A DNA stretch of 36,703 nucleotides from Hypsibius dujardini (GCA_001579985.1 LRSR01005692.1:1-36703), one strand, 5' to 3'. Counted from the first letter of the stretch, positions 1 to 12,141 are shown. Notes: generated from the sequence alone by a model not told the origin. Made by a program: numbers and translations.

Positions 1-735
1 CGATTGTTTGAAAACCACCCCCTGCCCCGCCCCTTTTGCCCATTCCCCGGACCCTCCAGTGTACTCAATCTTGTCGTTGACTGTAATCTCTGAAGCGTAT
101 GTCGGTATATTTGTTTCGTCTCACTCACTGTTTACTTACCAGAGGTTGATGAATGCGTCAATGCGGTCGTCTTTCTGCTGTCGGACCAGTCGAGATTCAT
201 TTCCGGGGCACATATTCCGCTCGACGGCGGCTTGCTAGCTACATGAACACATGAAGGACACATACTCTGGGCACGAGCAGTCGGCTTATATATTTTTTAT
301 TAATCATGATTTTTTTTCTCACATTTTTCGATACGAGCAGATGTGTCGATTTGCGATAAAAATATATTACGTGGACGGAGGATAAAATCGGCGGATCAGT
401 ATCAGTAACGCCAGTGAAAAGGAAACACTAATAATTCAGTCATCGAACATGAAAATGCCCAATCGATGATCAGCAGAGAGGCACAAAAAGGGTCAGGCCA
501 AAAGCGGGTTAGCGAAGCGGCGATAAAACTACCGTAAATTGGCACCAGCAATAAGACGTTCAGCGGAAGCACAAGAAAACGCCAAAAAATTAGACCGAAA
601 GAAGATGGCCGGTAAAATAAGAACAGGAGGTATAATTAAAGGCCAAAAGCAGAAAAGAAGTCTCTAAAACAAGCAACCCAAGCACACCCCAAACAGAATC
701 CAAAACCGCTAAGTTCCCGAAGATGCCGCAAACCC
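1..735. other. 3' flank of the ESRP gene
   Basis: No convincing coding exon is visible. Because the ESRP gene runs on the minus strand and stops at 736, this stretch probably holds its 3' UTR and downstream flank. A minus-strand AATAAA polyadenylation hexamer lies at about 296-301, some 435 bases past the stop. The small plus-strand open frame near 8-238 has no recognisable domain. Confidence 0.5.
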
Positions 736-953
736 TCAACCCAAGAGGCTCAATTCCACGCTCCGATTACCGAGACTACGTCGGTTACGACTTTGGACGG
801 CGCGCTCCGCCTCTTCGTGACTACCAAAAATGGCGAAAGCTTCTCCGTTGGGCCGACCGTCACTATGACGGTTCAACTGGATGCACTCCGGTCCCATCTG
901 TAAAAAGTCTAGGGTAAGGCAAGGTTGATTGCCAATCTGCCTGTCTGCCTGCC

Positions 954-995
<42 letters not shown>

Positions 996-3900
996 ATGGT
1001 CAGTAGTAGCTGGTAGGTGGTTGATGAAAAGAGAAAAGCACGGCTAGGGTAAATATTGGCTTGGTTTATTTGTCTGCTGTGTTTTAGGATCATTCACGGA
1101 TGCCACAACATACCAGGCCGGTTCCATGGAGGAATGTCACGATATCATTCACCGTGGCCTTATAGGGCAAATTGCGAATATGAACAAATGAGAAATTTCC
1201 CGGGGACGGAAGAGCCGCCGGCGGACTCATCGGATTCAGATGGGGATGATGACCGCCGCCGTTCAACAGTCCAGGTATCACAGGTGCATTAAAGGCATTG
1301 GTAGGAGCCATCGGCGGGGTCGCCCAATAGGGCAACTGGAGCATTCCGGGTAGTCCTCCGCCCGGCAGACCGCCACGCAAGGCAAGACCGGGAGAGAGCT
1401 GGGAGATGAGTCCGAGGGCAAACGGATTTGGCGCAGCAAAAGCGTTGCCGAAATTCTGAGTCATGAAGGGGTTCATACCGGCTAGCCCGATCCCGCCGCC
1501 GGAGTGCCCGCCCAGATTAGGTGCCGCCATCACCGAACGCATCGCGTTCATCGTTTGATTATGCGCCGCCGTCGCCGAACTCCCGTTTCCGTTCATCTCA
1601 TCCGCACTGCACTGGTACACTTCAACGTAACGGTCCTTCTTGCCGTACTTCCGCAGGTTGATGTACTGATTGTGCCGATCGCGGGCCGTCTGGAATGCGG
1701 CGACCTCGCTGTCCATCTGGATGAAGGCCTCGCCGGACGCTTGCCCTTGCGCATTGTACACCATGTGCACGCCCTGCACCACGATATGCTTGGCGAAGTC
1801 TCCGAGGAAGTCGAGGATGTCTTCCACGCCAGAGTTGAAGGGCAGGCCCCGCAGGCGGATGCAGTTGCGCTGGACGCCGAGGAGCGGCGACTGCATGGTG
1901 AGGAGGGGAGAAATCATCCCGTTGATGTGCGGAGGGGTGGCGATGAGGGGCTTTTGTTGGTCGCTGCGGTCGTGGGTATGGTTGAGCACCTGAAGAACAC
2001 CAAAACTCAACTGAACTGTCAATACAGAAAAATTTCTCGTCAACTCAAAAAATGAACGCTGACGTTATAGTTTTCTGAGAACCAATATCGAAACGACTGC
2101 CCCCAAATCATATTTCCTCATCATATGTTTGCATATTTCCCAAACCGATAGAGTCCTACAGTCCTCGCACTGACTTTCATGAGAACCTGTTAGACTTGGT
2201 GAAATTTCCTGCAAAATTTACGAATACTATTTCGCAAGGGTTTGAGTAGAACTAGCTAATGATGTTCAAACTAAAAAAATAAAGATTTCATGGAAAAAAC
2301 AAATAAATTATCAAAGACAGAAACAGTTATAACGAATCATCAATCATTCCTCAATTTAAATAGTAAACATCGATTACACTTCCACCCCGTAAAAACCCCC
2401 GCCAAGTGTCGCGGGCACTGCCGCCGAACACACTCAGGAATTCACTCAGGCATCGCTACCCTAAATAGCCCGCACTGACCACCGGAAGTGAAGCTACCCT
2501 TCCGCGCTACCAGCGCAGTATCATCTACAGTACGACTTATATGGTCAAGTTACGCCCTATTTCCGTCTAGCCAACTAATTATGTACTTCCGTTTTTGGAG
2601 GTTTTCTTGTCCCTATTGGTTCTTCGTGACTGAACCGCCACTGGTCAGTCTGGTTCTCTTCCTATTTACATGTACTACCTATACACTTTGGTTTTCTCGT
2701 GTTGTACGACTATATAAGCTCTCTGCTCTCCAGTAGCAGTAATATATGGTCGTATCAGTATGAAAGCTCTTAGTTTTCCCATCCTTTTCTAGAGCTTCCT
2801 CCTACCTGAAGGTTTGGTATGGTTTGGTTAGTCTATTAGTCCTCTTTATGCTCCTGTGATGGGTACTAGTTGTTGCAATACATAGATAAGTCCCGGCCGT
2901 GTCCGAGGTGTGCTTTTCCATCAACCACAACACATACCACCACAATTACGTAAGACAAGCATGAGTTTCTGTCCAATCGAGCTACCGTTTGTCTGTCTGG
3001 CAGCCTAACTGTCTGTCGATCAGTTTGTTGTCTGTCTGTCTGGCTGTGTGTATATCTTTCTGTCCAATCGAGCTACCGTTTGTCTGTCTGGCAGCCTAAC
3101 TGTCTGTCGATCAGTTTGCTTGCATTTAGCAAACATAATTGGAAGCTCGATACAAAAAGGCATATTCTAACATTTGGCTCAAAAAGAACTGCTCAAGTTC
3201 TGGAATTCAGCTTGGGCTGTCTATGACAGAGAATCGGAATGATAACGTGCCATGCGGTAAAAGCGGGCGTTTTACCTGATTAACGTTTTTAACTAACCTG
3301 GCTGACTTCCGCGGCGGTGCTGCGAAACAATTCGACATAACGCGACCCGAGGGTCTGCCGATGCTTGGCGATGGCTCGACGCCCGTCATCCTCGCTGCCC
3401 AGCAGGACAAACGCATCACCGGTGGCACGATCGTCGCGGTTCCGCACAAACAACACTCCCGCCTCCCCGTCGACGATGTGAATCGGCGAATCTCCAGCGG
3501 CGAAGAAGTCGAGAACTTGCTGAGCTGTCGCGTCGTACGGCAGGCCGCGCATGCGGATGATCACACTGACGTCCCGCTGAAGAAACTGCCTCACCTCGTT
3601 GGTGCAGGCTAGAAGCGATTCACATCACATTAGCCGTTTGAATATTTCCCGAACAAGAGAAAGTTTCGCAAAATCTCACCGCCGGTAACCAGCTGGAAGT
3701 CTTCCGCGACGCCCTTGTAAACTTCCACGTAACGCTTGTCCATGTGGTGACGGTGGCGCTGGAGGGCAAGGTCACGCTGCTGCTGAGTGGAGAACAGGAC
3801 CACGGCCTCACCATTTCGTCGACCGTTCGTGCTCAGACACAACGCGATGCCGCCTCTGTGTTACAAAACAAGTTATAAATGAACTGTGACAAACAGAAAG

Positions 3901-4980
3901 ACAGACAAACAGACAAACAGACAGACAGGCAGGCAGACAAACAGGCAGACAAACAGGTAGACAAACAGACAGACAGACAGACAGACGGGCAGGCAGACAG
4001 ACAGGCAGGCAGACAGGCAGACAGACAGATAGACAGGCAGACAGGCAGACAGACAGACAGACAGACAGACAGTCAATTGATCGATCAATCAATTGGTAGA
4101 CACGTTGTCTTCCGCCCCAGATAACAAACCGCATGAGTGAATGAACAAACAAACATACCTGGGGATATCCAAGCCGTGAAAAAATTTGGCAACATCAAGA
4201 TCCGACGCCTGCCACGGAAGGCCGCGAGCTCGCACGACACAGCCGTCCAGTGACTGGTCAGCCTTGCTGCAACACAGAACGTTGTGATCAGAGACAACAT
4301 TTCAACTAGACGGATCAACCATCTCAAGTATTTTCATTCCCCCGATGAGAAACATTCCATACCATAAGCCCGGCTCATAACGCTGCGTGATTTTCTGCGC
4401 CGCCGAGAAATCGCATCCGCTATGCACCATATACTGAATGAGCCTCCCCATGTCCTGCGCATGGCGCTTCCCAAACTCGGGACAGATTTCGGGCGACGTC
4501 ACCGGCAACCGGTTATCTGCGAAAGCAGCCGGACGTTGACGTGTACTGTATTCCATGCGAAAACTGCAATCAATTGGCCCGGCCTAATGAGCCCGCGCAA
4601 CATACTTTCCATCAGTCCAGCCAGGCTTTCCGTTCCGTTGACCACAGACGGACTCCGACGTGCCGAGGCGGCAGTCCCGTCCAGGAGATCGATGAAGGAG
4701 TAAAAGTACGCGGGCAGAACGATTCCCCGCTGAGCGCATTCCGGCAGAAGCTGCTGACGGATAAGCTCACAACCCAGAGTCACAAGCACAATGGATCCGT
4801 TGGTGTGTGTCCGAATCGTCTCTTGAAACTGGAAACAGGAGACCCATTCAATCAGTTATAAACATATAAACATGCCCGTCTCCCTGTTGGTCCACTTGTC
4901 TGTTTAAGTGCATGTTTCATTATGAATTGGTTTGTCTGTTTGACTGACTGACTGACTGACTGACTGACTGCCTGTCTGCC

Positions 4981-5028
<48 letters not shown>

Positions 5029-7869
5029 CGCAAAGTTTCCAATGAATTATCCCTCTAGTTAGACACCTGTTGCACTGCCGAGGCTAGAGTGAAACTGCTG
5101 GACTTGACCGCCTCCTCCGCCAGACCGCTCTGAGCGCGAAAGGCCTCACTCAGCACGTGCGGTGATTGTGCGTCACGTCCAGGCCGGACCAGACAGTCTT
5201 CGACGACAACAACCTAAAAACCACAATACAACGTCAAATTACGTAATCATAGACTGCACAGGCGAGGTCTGTGTGTGCGTGCCTATGTGTGTATGGACAA
5301 CGTAAACCTGTTTCCGGAACGACCAAACATCATCTGCTCGAACTCGCGCCTGCCATAGTGTATGCCCTTTTTCACCGCTGCTTCAATTGCCAAGTAATAA
5401 TAATCTTGAAAAGCGGAACGAGCGAGTCGATCGAGATGGTGTAGCTGTTTGTGAATTCCGCTAGGTTCTGATAGGAATCGGTCTTTGAAACATTGCTGCG
5501 AGGCGATATACTGTATGTCTGTCTGTCTGTCTGTCTGTGTGTCTGTGTCTGTATTCTTTGCACTGCCAAAAAAAACGGAAAGGAAAGTAAAAGTTCGATC
5601 GAATCAACAAAATACAAGTTCGCGAAAGTGATTTTTTCGTTCAACTAAACGGGAGACAAAGTTTCTGTACCATGCCTGGAATCTACATGCTATTTGTGGG
5701 CCTACTGGAAAATATGGAATGCTGAGTCTGGAGCATGCGGAGTCAGTCGAACAGACCGTCGCGCCTTCGTGAAACAAGAAAAGCAAAGAATTCAGCGACG
5801 ATTATAGGATCCCTTTCCACAACCAATAGACCGAAGAACATGGATCAGTGAAGGTTTCCGGCCAGCGAAACCACACCACAAGAGCCCCATCACGCCGAGA
5901 GAGGAGGAACAATCCCAAACCGCGGCCAGACATTTCAGCTTAGGGATGGCAAAAATTATTTCAGTTGTTTTAACTTAGCCCATTTCAGGCATGCATCTCT
6001 AGTTTCGGTTCAGTTCAGGTGTAGTCTAGGTTTGCCATCCCTATTTTCAGCGCTTCCCCATCCCACCACCGGTTACCTTGTTGAGTTTCGCATCAACCAC
6101 CGCCCAAGCCAGCAGAACAGTCTCTGCGTCTTCATCCCACGTCAACATACTGCCACTACTGTCCCAAGCACCACCACCACCGCCGCCCGCACCCGAAGGA
6201 GAGGTGGGGGGAGAAGAAACACGAAAGGCAGCAGCAGCGGATGCCGATTGAGTCGAGGACGACGACCCGGATCCCATACTTGGTCTCAACGCAGAGTCCC
6301 CGTAACCGGTGCATCCGTACAGGGCCACGATGAAGTCCGGAGCGCTCTTCGTGGATGATCCGCTGTCCGACGGCGATCGCAGTCCGCTCTGATAGCCGTT
6401 GTCCAGATGCTGGTCGGAGGATGATGAAAACGTACTGGTAGTGTGGGATGAGGATCCGTCACTGTTCAGCGATTGCGGTCGGTCGGCCTGGAAGTCCTTC
6501 GCGTCGAGAACGGGAGCCATGGCTGGGTGGTACGACCTATCGTAAAGAACATATAAAACCATTAGCAATTGCGTCGAGAGCCATAAAGCGAATCGGCCGA
6601 AGCTGAACTTGCCAAAGAAACAAAACAAACGAAACGCTAAATAGAATAGTAGACAAGTTGCGAACAAATGAACTAAGAGACCAGCTTAGGAAGACGGCAA
6701 CATAACCAAAAACCCTCCAGAACAAATTCGTATGTCAAACGTTTGACTATTCAATCAATCAACATATCGTTTCTCGCTTGGCATAATCAATGTCACTGCA
6801 CATTGTGTTGAACGACTATTCAATCAATCAACAGATCGTTTCTCGCTTGGAATAATAATGTCGCTGCACACTATGTTGAGCGACTATTCAATCAATCAAC
6901 GGATCGTTTCTCACTGCAAATTGGTTGAGCCTTGTGATGAAGGTGCACGAAACTCATACCGGAGGATTGAGAGGTGTTAAGCCGAACGGATAAGAAGGAT
7001 GAGATGGTTCCTCAGAAATGCAAAACGAGTCCCGCAAAAAAAGGTATCCCAGAATGTAGTTCCCACCACCACCACCACCCCAACCACCAAAACCACCACA
7101 CATACACTGACACACACTCAAACAGCAACGTGCACACACACACAGACAAACAGGGAGAAAAGAAAGCAAAGGAGAAAGATTAGAATGACTGACGAAGCAA
7201 AGCAGACGACGTAACGTTTGTGTAAACTGCACAACGTACAGCCAGTACAGGGCGCTGCAGGCTCGACTTCGAAAAAGGTGCTAGTCTGATAGGTTCGCTT
7301 CTCTCTTATCTCGCGCAAAAAGAAGCCAAGTGGTCGTTTCCGTCTCTCTCACTACTCTCGGTCTCTCAGCGGCGGCAGCTGCCACCAAGCTCCCTAGGCC
7401 TTATCAGCAGCGACCATTAGCGTACCGTGGGGTGGCGTGCCGCACACCGGTTTCTGCTTTGAACCTGCTAGGCAACAAACAAGTTGAAACAACTCACACA
7501 CAGGGCAATTGTCCAGCCCACAATTACGTGGACTTGTCTGTCGGTCTGGCTGGCAGCCGTTTGAGGTAGAGAATAATACGACTCTGATGAGCAGATACTG
7601 TATCGGTAATGAAGTGTGACATGTCGGAAAGTTTTAGTAAAAGAGACACTACCACCAAACACAGGTCTTCGGAAAGCAGGACTATGCGAATCATGAGGAA
7701 GAGAGGGGCAGGAAAAATAATTTTAGCCGTTAAGCTCCAGCGAAATCCGATATAGGAAACGAAGAGGCCGTCGAACCTTTTAGGTTACATGTGAAGACAC
7801 AGGAACACAGTCGGACATACACACACAGAAAACAGAAAGACATACTTACAACAGACAGGCAGACAAACA

Positions 7870-7926
<57 letters not shown>

Positions 7927-9596
7927 GGAGACAGACAGAAAGCAGACAGGCAGACAAACAGGCAGACAGACAGACAAACAGACAGACAAACAGACAGACA
8001 GACAGACCATTTGCACAAAGAAGCGGTCGACAGCAATTAAAAGTGACGAATTGACAGGCAGAAATAGGAAAAGACCTGGCTACCTGACCGCAATTTACAC
8101 ACCCTCTCGTCTGTCGACCCACGTCAACAATATGCAGATCATTTTTTTGCGAAGAGCTCCTCGGATTAGATTTCCCGAGTCAGCAGACGAGAGCCAAGCA
8201 GGGCGGAAGTTTAAGTGGTACGTGTGTGACTGAACTGCAGCAAACAGGAACCCAAGCTAGAGTGCACATTTCGTTTTCCATGGCGCCCTCTGTAGAATAG
8301 GTAGAGGAATGAGAGGTTGACTTTCTCGGCGCAAGTAGCGCATGGCAATTGCAAGACCAAGCAGATGCTTGACTAGACCGAATATAATTTGCAGGACCAC
8401 AGAGACACGAGATGGGCGCAAATAACGCTGCAAATTAAACAAGCGTTATCGGTTCTTCTGATGATTACGGACGAGACTGGTCCGCACACTAACCACCTGC
8501 TTCACCGCCTCGCTCGTTCGGACTAAACAAACAACGATCACCCACGCTTACGACCGATTTCGGGACCACCAACCTCCGCCGGGCCACGATTCACGACAAA
8601 ACAGGGACAGATTTCAGTACCGTTGTAATCTCACAAGCGGACCGCCAAACTGCTCACTCGAATACCTGATCAAGCAGTCAAGCAGTCAAGCAATGAAACA
8701 ATCAAATAATCAAACAGTCAAGCAATCAAGCAATCAAGCAATGAAACAATCAAATAATCAAACAGTCAAGCAATCAAGCAATCAAGCAATGAAACAATCA
8801 AGCAATCAAGCAGTGAAACAATCAAGCAGAGCCGTCCACTAATTGGACTGGACAAGTATCTAGGACGATTGTTTCCATTTAGTGCTGCATCTCACGAGTT
8901 ACATCAAATTATTTATATATATAATTAGTGAAAATATCTCAAGCCAAAGAAAACCGACAGGTCGCGAAGAACAAGGGAAAATAAAATGAGCAAGCGCTAA
9001 ACGGTTGATGAATCAATCAAGCGACCACGAAAAGCCTAAAGCAGTCAAACACAGATTATCCTCCTGCGCTCACATGAATCCCAGCTTCAGCGGTCCCGAA
9101 AGACACCAAATAAATGGGGAAGGTATTTCTTATTTTAAATCACTGTAAAAAACCACAGTAAAATGCGAATATTTCGCGAATGCAGCATAACGAAACCGCA
9201 ATCAACACAGTCAATCAGCACAATCAAAACAATCAATCAACACAACCCACGCAATCAATCAACGCAATCAACACAGTCAATCAACACAGTCAATCAACAC
9301 AATCAATCAACACAATCCACGCAATCAACAAGTGGTTTTTTTCCTTCCGTCTTCCCTCACGCTCCCCGTCACCGGTCACACAAAACTCACTTGAAATCCT
9401 TCGACGCATAGGTCGGCTTTTTCGGCGGTGACCCATCGAGTGTGGTTGGATGGCCTTGCGACGAGAAATCGTCGAGTGGGCGCTTATTACAGGAGAAACT
9501 GGCAGCTAATCTGCTCCCTCCTGTGGCGGCTGGGGATGTGGTCGGCGGGGGCGCAACTTCATTCCGCCAACCATTCTGCCCGATAAAGGCCGCCAT
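736..9596 (-). CDS. ESRP: Epithelial splicing regulatory protein (ESRP/Fusilli family), four RRMs
   Basis: This nuclear RNA-binding protein controls alternative splicing in epithelia of other animals (family knowledge). Minus-strand exons, all phase-consistent: 9391-9596, 6077-6536, 5067-5213, 4606-4828, 4363-4516, 4159-4266, 3680-3855, 3298-3608, 1114-1989 and 736-897; 2823 nt, 940 residues. The N-terminal block has the ESRP signature [10 protein letters not shown]...[14 protein letters not shown]1 (about 406-485) has [10 protein letters not shown] and [11 protein letters not shown]2 (505-590) [10 protein letters not shown] and [11 protein letters not shown]3 (635-720) CIRLRGLPF and [14 protein letters not shown] Gly/Pro/Asn-rich linker leads to RRM4 (about 860-938), split by an intron after HGTGL. 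The start at 9596 depends on the distal exon; otherwise ATG 6520, in a strong Kozak context, gives 866 residues. Family identity is very secure; the first exon is less so. Confidence 0.93.
939..994. repeat. (CTGT)n microsatellite in the last ESRP intron
   Basis: Imperfect CTGC/CTGT units pass into about ten perfect CTGT units. The array lies between the last two ESRP coding exons. Confidence 0.95.
1990..3297. other. ESRP intron 8
   Basis: A 1.3-kb intron between the RRM2 exon (donor GTTAGT at 3292-3297) and the RRM3 exon (acceptor TTCTTCAG at 1990). It contains a 62-bp direct duplication and no coding exon that I can recognise. Confidence 0.7.
2966..3118. repeat. 62-bp direct duplication
   Basis: Two near-identical copies (2966-3027 and 3057-3118) begin TTTCTGTCCAATCGAGC and end CGATCAGTTTG. 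They are separated by about 30 bp of CTGT-rich DNA. Confidence 0.85.
3889..4077. repeat. (ACAG)n/(GCAG)n compound microsatellite
   Basis: Nearly 190 bp of ACAG, ACAA and GCAG units inside the intron between the two halves of RRM1. Open reading frames on both strands here are products of the repeat, not genes. Confidence 0.95.
4930..5033. repeat. (GACT)n then (CTGT)n microsatellite
   Basis: A GACT run followed by CTGT units within an ESRP intron, between coding exons 5067-5213 and 4606-4828. Confidence 0.95.
5214..6076. other. ESRP intron 2
   Basis: An 863-bp intron following the N-terminal exon (donor GTAACC at 6071-6076; acceptor TTTTTAG at 5214). It holds a short CTGT run at about 5514-5551 and a small hAT-like MITE at 5940-6043. 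No coding exon seen. Confidence 0.7.
5940..6043. mobile_element. Small hAT-like MITE in an ESRP intron
   Basis: Terminal inverted repeats TAGGGATGGCAAA and TTTGCCATCCCTA bound about 104 bp. Flanks ATTTCAGC (5932-5939) and TTTTCAGC (6044-6051) match at 7 of 8 bases, as expected for a hAT 8-bp target duplication. It is non-coding. The element ends 33 bp from the splice donor of the N-terminal exon. Confidence 0.7.
6743..6928. repeat. Three tandem copies of a ~68-bp unit
   Basis: Each copy contains GACTATTCAATCAATCAAC then ATCGTTTCTC and ends near GTTGA. The third copy is shortened. Confidence 0.9.
7852..8006. repeat. (ACAG)n microsatellite
   Basis: ACAG and ACAA/GCAG variants over about 155 bp in the presumed long ESRP intron. 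The long frames reading CLSVCLSV or TDRQTDRQ on either strand are repeat artefacts. Confidence 0.95.
8665..8830. repeat. CAATCAAG-type tandem array with ~50-bp higher-order period
   Basis: Short units such as CAAGCAGT, CAAGCAAT and GAAACAAT recur, and blocks containing GAAACAATCAAATAATCAAA repeat as a larger unit. Confidence 0.9.
9195..9330. repeat. CAATCAACACAGT tandem repeat
   Basis: Diverged tandem units of CAATCAACACA(G/A)T directly downstream (minus sense) of the distal ESRP exon. Confidence 0.9.
9391..9596 (-). CDS. Probable distal first coding exon of ESRP
   Basis: Reading from ATG 9596 (context GTCATGGCGG) gives 68 codons starting [15 protein letters not shown], low-complexity and Pro/Ser-rich, ending at a strong AA|GTGAGT donor in phase 2. 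The acceptor at 6536/6537 (ACGATAG|G) just upstream of ESRP methionine 6520 accepts exactly that phase and keeps the frame open into the known protein. The intron would be about 2.85 kb, the longest in the gene. It could instead be a non-coding or alternative first exon. Confidence 0.55.
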
Positions 9597-10888
9597 GACA
9601 AAGATCAAGGGCGGAGCTTCAATTCAGTCTGAAAAGATGAATGACAAATAACTTGCTTGATTTACTGGGTGAACGGAAAACATCGATTGACTGATTGATT
9701 GATTGCATAGCTGGTGCAATGTGAAGTCGAAGACATCGATTGACTGATTGATTGATTGTATAGCTGGTGCAATTTGAAGTCAACAACTTTACCGTTCTAT
9801 TATTATTAAACGATTATCAAAATCCGCAAACACTGTATTTTAGAACGGATTCTCCTATGAATAAATATATCTAACGACTGGCGAATTAAACAGAGCGAAT
9901 GAGAAATTCCTAGAGAGGAAAAGGCAGAAGTGCCCGTCGCAATGGAAAATCTTTCACCGTCAAAATGGAAGAGATCGCACTGTGCGCCGCAAGAGAGAGA
10001 GGTGTGCGCAAAGTGAGAGAGAAAGAGGCAGGCAGGTAAAAATGGAATGCGTCACATGGACCAACAACTGCAAGAAAGCCAGGGACAACGCTCCACCTAC
10101 ACCTGGTCGAATGACCGACCAATTGACCAAGCCCGAGCGGAGTAGAACACTTCCTCCTCCTACGAGTAATACCATTTCTGTTTCTACCGATCTACACGCG
10201 AGAAGCGAGAGAATTTCTCCCTTTAAAAAAATTTAATTTTGGCCGAGCTTGATATGTTAATTTGTTGCATGCACAACCGGCTATGAAACTAATTCAGGAC
10301 ACAGCCGTGATTACTGGAACATCCAGTAGGCGCAATTTCTAACAGTTGGCGCAAGTTTTGCCTACACACAAAAAAAGCGGTAGGAGTAGAACTCCAAACC
10401 GGAACGTGAGTTGTGGTACTGCTACAAGAGTTTGGACAGGTGGAGCCACTAGACAAGAGGAAAGGTGTGAAAAACTTCCGATATCGCGCTAGCTGCACTG
10501 ATTTCACATTCTTTCAAGGCGACATCATCGGCATAGATAGCCCATCCGATTTCAATTGAGATTCAGTAAGCACTTACTCTACTGTTGTCCCATGGGATCA
10601 CATAAAATAATGTCATTCCGATACTGTACACAAGGCCTGCGGCCATAATTTCCTGTCAAATCACTTTTCATTCTCATTCAGCGCCAGTTTGGGAATAACC
10701 GTGTGGATGTGGAGCACCGATGGGAAAAACACCATAATACACCGTATGTTCTGTTCCTACAAAATGTTAATCTTCAATTAGGCCCGTTTATGCTAGTCGA
10801 CCGGTTAATTACGCCTCAGTACTCGAGTCAGTAGGAAAAGATTTCTTTTTCATCAGGACTCGATTTGACTCGCATCTGTCTTGCATTA
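9597..10888. promoter_or_regulatory. Presumed 5' flank and promoter region of ESRP
   Basis: About 1.3 kb upstream (minus sense) of the candidate first exon. A 50-bp sequence beginning CATCGATTGACTGATTG is duplicated at 9681-9730 and 9734-9782. No TATA box is obvious. Small open frames lack recognisable domains. Promoter status is inferred from position only. Confidence 0.35.
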
Positions 10889-11168
10889 CCGTATTCCCCC
10901 GATCTCAAGGGACAGTTAAGCCCCACCCCCTCCCCTCATCGGTTGACTGTTCAGTCGGATTCACTGTGTCGTGATTGGTTGAAATTTAAGCGCAACTTGG
11001 CAGCGATTGATTGATTGATTAAGCGGGATTTTTTAACGCACACATTTAATCAGTTGATTGATTGATTGTAGGTAAACAATAGCAAACGGTGATGAACAGA
11101 TAAGATCCGGGGTGGATGAAATTAACTGGTAGGGCATAAAAGTGTCCCTTGAGATCGGGGGATTACGG
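10889..11168. mobile_element. TA-flanked MITE, family B (complete copy)
   Basis: Inverted ends CCGTATTCCCCCGATCTC and its near-perfect complement GAGATCGGGGGATTACGG bound 280 bp. Each end is flanked by TA (10887-10888 and 11169-11170), fitting a Tc1/mariner-mobilised non-autonomous element. A second copy, holding the assembly gap, lies at 16706-16887; both share GATGAACAGATAAGATCCG inside the right end. Confidence 0.85.
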
Positions 11169-11376
11169 TAACTAGGTTGGTAGACATTTTCAATGTTGCA
11201 GTCTACGATTTTTCTGGTTCCGATCAGACGAGTGTCAGTCATCACTCTCCAGTGATCTTGGGCCCAATTGGACAGTCACAGCCTGCTGATATGGTACAGT
11301 AATGAAACAAAAGAAATAACAGAACGACCTTAATAAATGAACGACTTTAATAAATGATGCTCCTAATTCCCATTGT

Positions 11377-12011
11377 CAAGAAACATTACTTGCAATTTGC
11401 GTGAAACGGAGCTTCCAAAAGTCAAAACTGATCGCAGGGCTGCCATTTTATGGTTGAGGGTGGCTGCTAGAGGACCCGGCCAGTCACGATTTAGGATCAG
11501 GAGCCGTGCAGTGGATAATGCCCGGTTCCTACACCAAAGAACCCGGAACGTGGCCTTATTATGAAATTTCTCAGCGGATTCAACAGGAAGATGCAAGGAG
11601 TGTATTCGACACGGACATTCAAACTGCGTGTCCCTATACGGATGCTTGGTGGATCGGTTACTGTATTTTCGCGTTAGACAGGGACAGTCGTACTGGAGTG
11701 GAACGTGTGCACGGCTTGTGTGCACCGTACACACAGCACAAGCGCCACGTGGCCGATTAAACATTCCACAGCTAGTACGCTGTCCCTGTCTAACGCGAAA
11801 ATACAGTATACTGAAGTTCAGACAATAAAAGCTAAGGTATGTTAGTAAAGCCTGCGACTCTAATTGAACAATGGTGTAGAGTGTTTTTGCAGAAAGTAAA
11901 GTTTGCTTCTGTTTCTGAGAGGCTAACTGGGAGAGGAGAAAAGGATTTGGTGTCTATGCATGGGATGTCTCACAAGACGATTTTGTGGCGGCGGCAAAAA
12001 TCCTCTATTGA
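11377..12011 (+). pseudogene. GH18 chitinase-like pseudogene (last two exons), split by a MITE
   Basis: The translation parallels the C-terminal GH18 exons of the fusion gene at 28488-28984. Exon remnant 11377-11836 reads SKLIAGLPFYG, then an in-frame TGA (11455-11457) where the paralogue has histidine, then GWLLEDPASHDLG, YYEISQRI and DAWWIGY. A 146-bp MITE (11661-11806) sits immediately after WWIGY. Beyond it the frame resumes with a GTATGT donor after 11836. The last exon (from about 11922) reads KGFGVYAWDVSQDDF and stops at 12009-12011. Upstream GH18 exons with the catalytic motif were not found. Two independent lesions make a pseudogene likely; the family assignment is strong. Confidence 0.82.
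11661..11806. mobile_element. TA-flanked palindromic MITE, family A, copy 1
   Basis: Ends CTGTATTTTCGCGTTAGACA and complement, 146 bp, flanked by TA at 11659-11660 and 11807-11808. The whole element is largely self-complementary. A second, inverted copy is at 23725-23869. Confidence 0.9.
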
Positions 12012-12141
12012 ATGTCGTTAAGCAGGAAATGAGTCAAGAAATATTTTCACAAGAAGCATTATCAGGGATCTTACTCGGAATACACGGTATTGTGACCTTG
12101 ACGGGCACTAGACATAGTTGCACATGAAATCATAATTTAAA

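Larger units (their letters stand above)
6537..9390. other. Long first ESRP intron (or 5' flank)
   Basis: Contains several tandem repeats and microsatellites listed separately. No coding exon recognised; the small open frames lack domain signatures and splice context. If translation starts at 6520 this is 5' UTR intron or promoter DNA. Confidence 0.5.

Noticed and set aside
1504-2055. 183-codon plus-strand frame
   Set aside because: It is antisense to the ESRP RRM3 exon and has no domain of its own; the minus frame carries clear RRM motifs.
3808-4152. Long frames reading [12 protein letters not shown] or TDRQTDKQ
   Set aside because: They translate the CTGT/ACAG microsatellite in several frames on both strands and lie in an ESRP intron. 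The same applies near 7.8-8.1, 33.0-33.2 and 33.6-33.9 kb.
6954-7318. Overlapping small frames with His/Thr-rich or hydrophobic sequence
   Set aside because: They come from a CCACCA/ACACAC low-complexity stretch and lack splice context.
8665-9330. CRISPR-like regular spacing
   Set aside because: Units are simple CAATCAA tandem repeats with no unique spacers, and the genome is animal.
10289-10507. Minus-strand 72-codon frame with several cysteines
   Set aside because: CPNSC loosely recalls the cysteine tails, but spacing does not match and there is no acceptor or partner exon.
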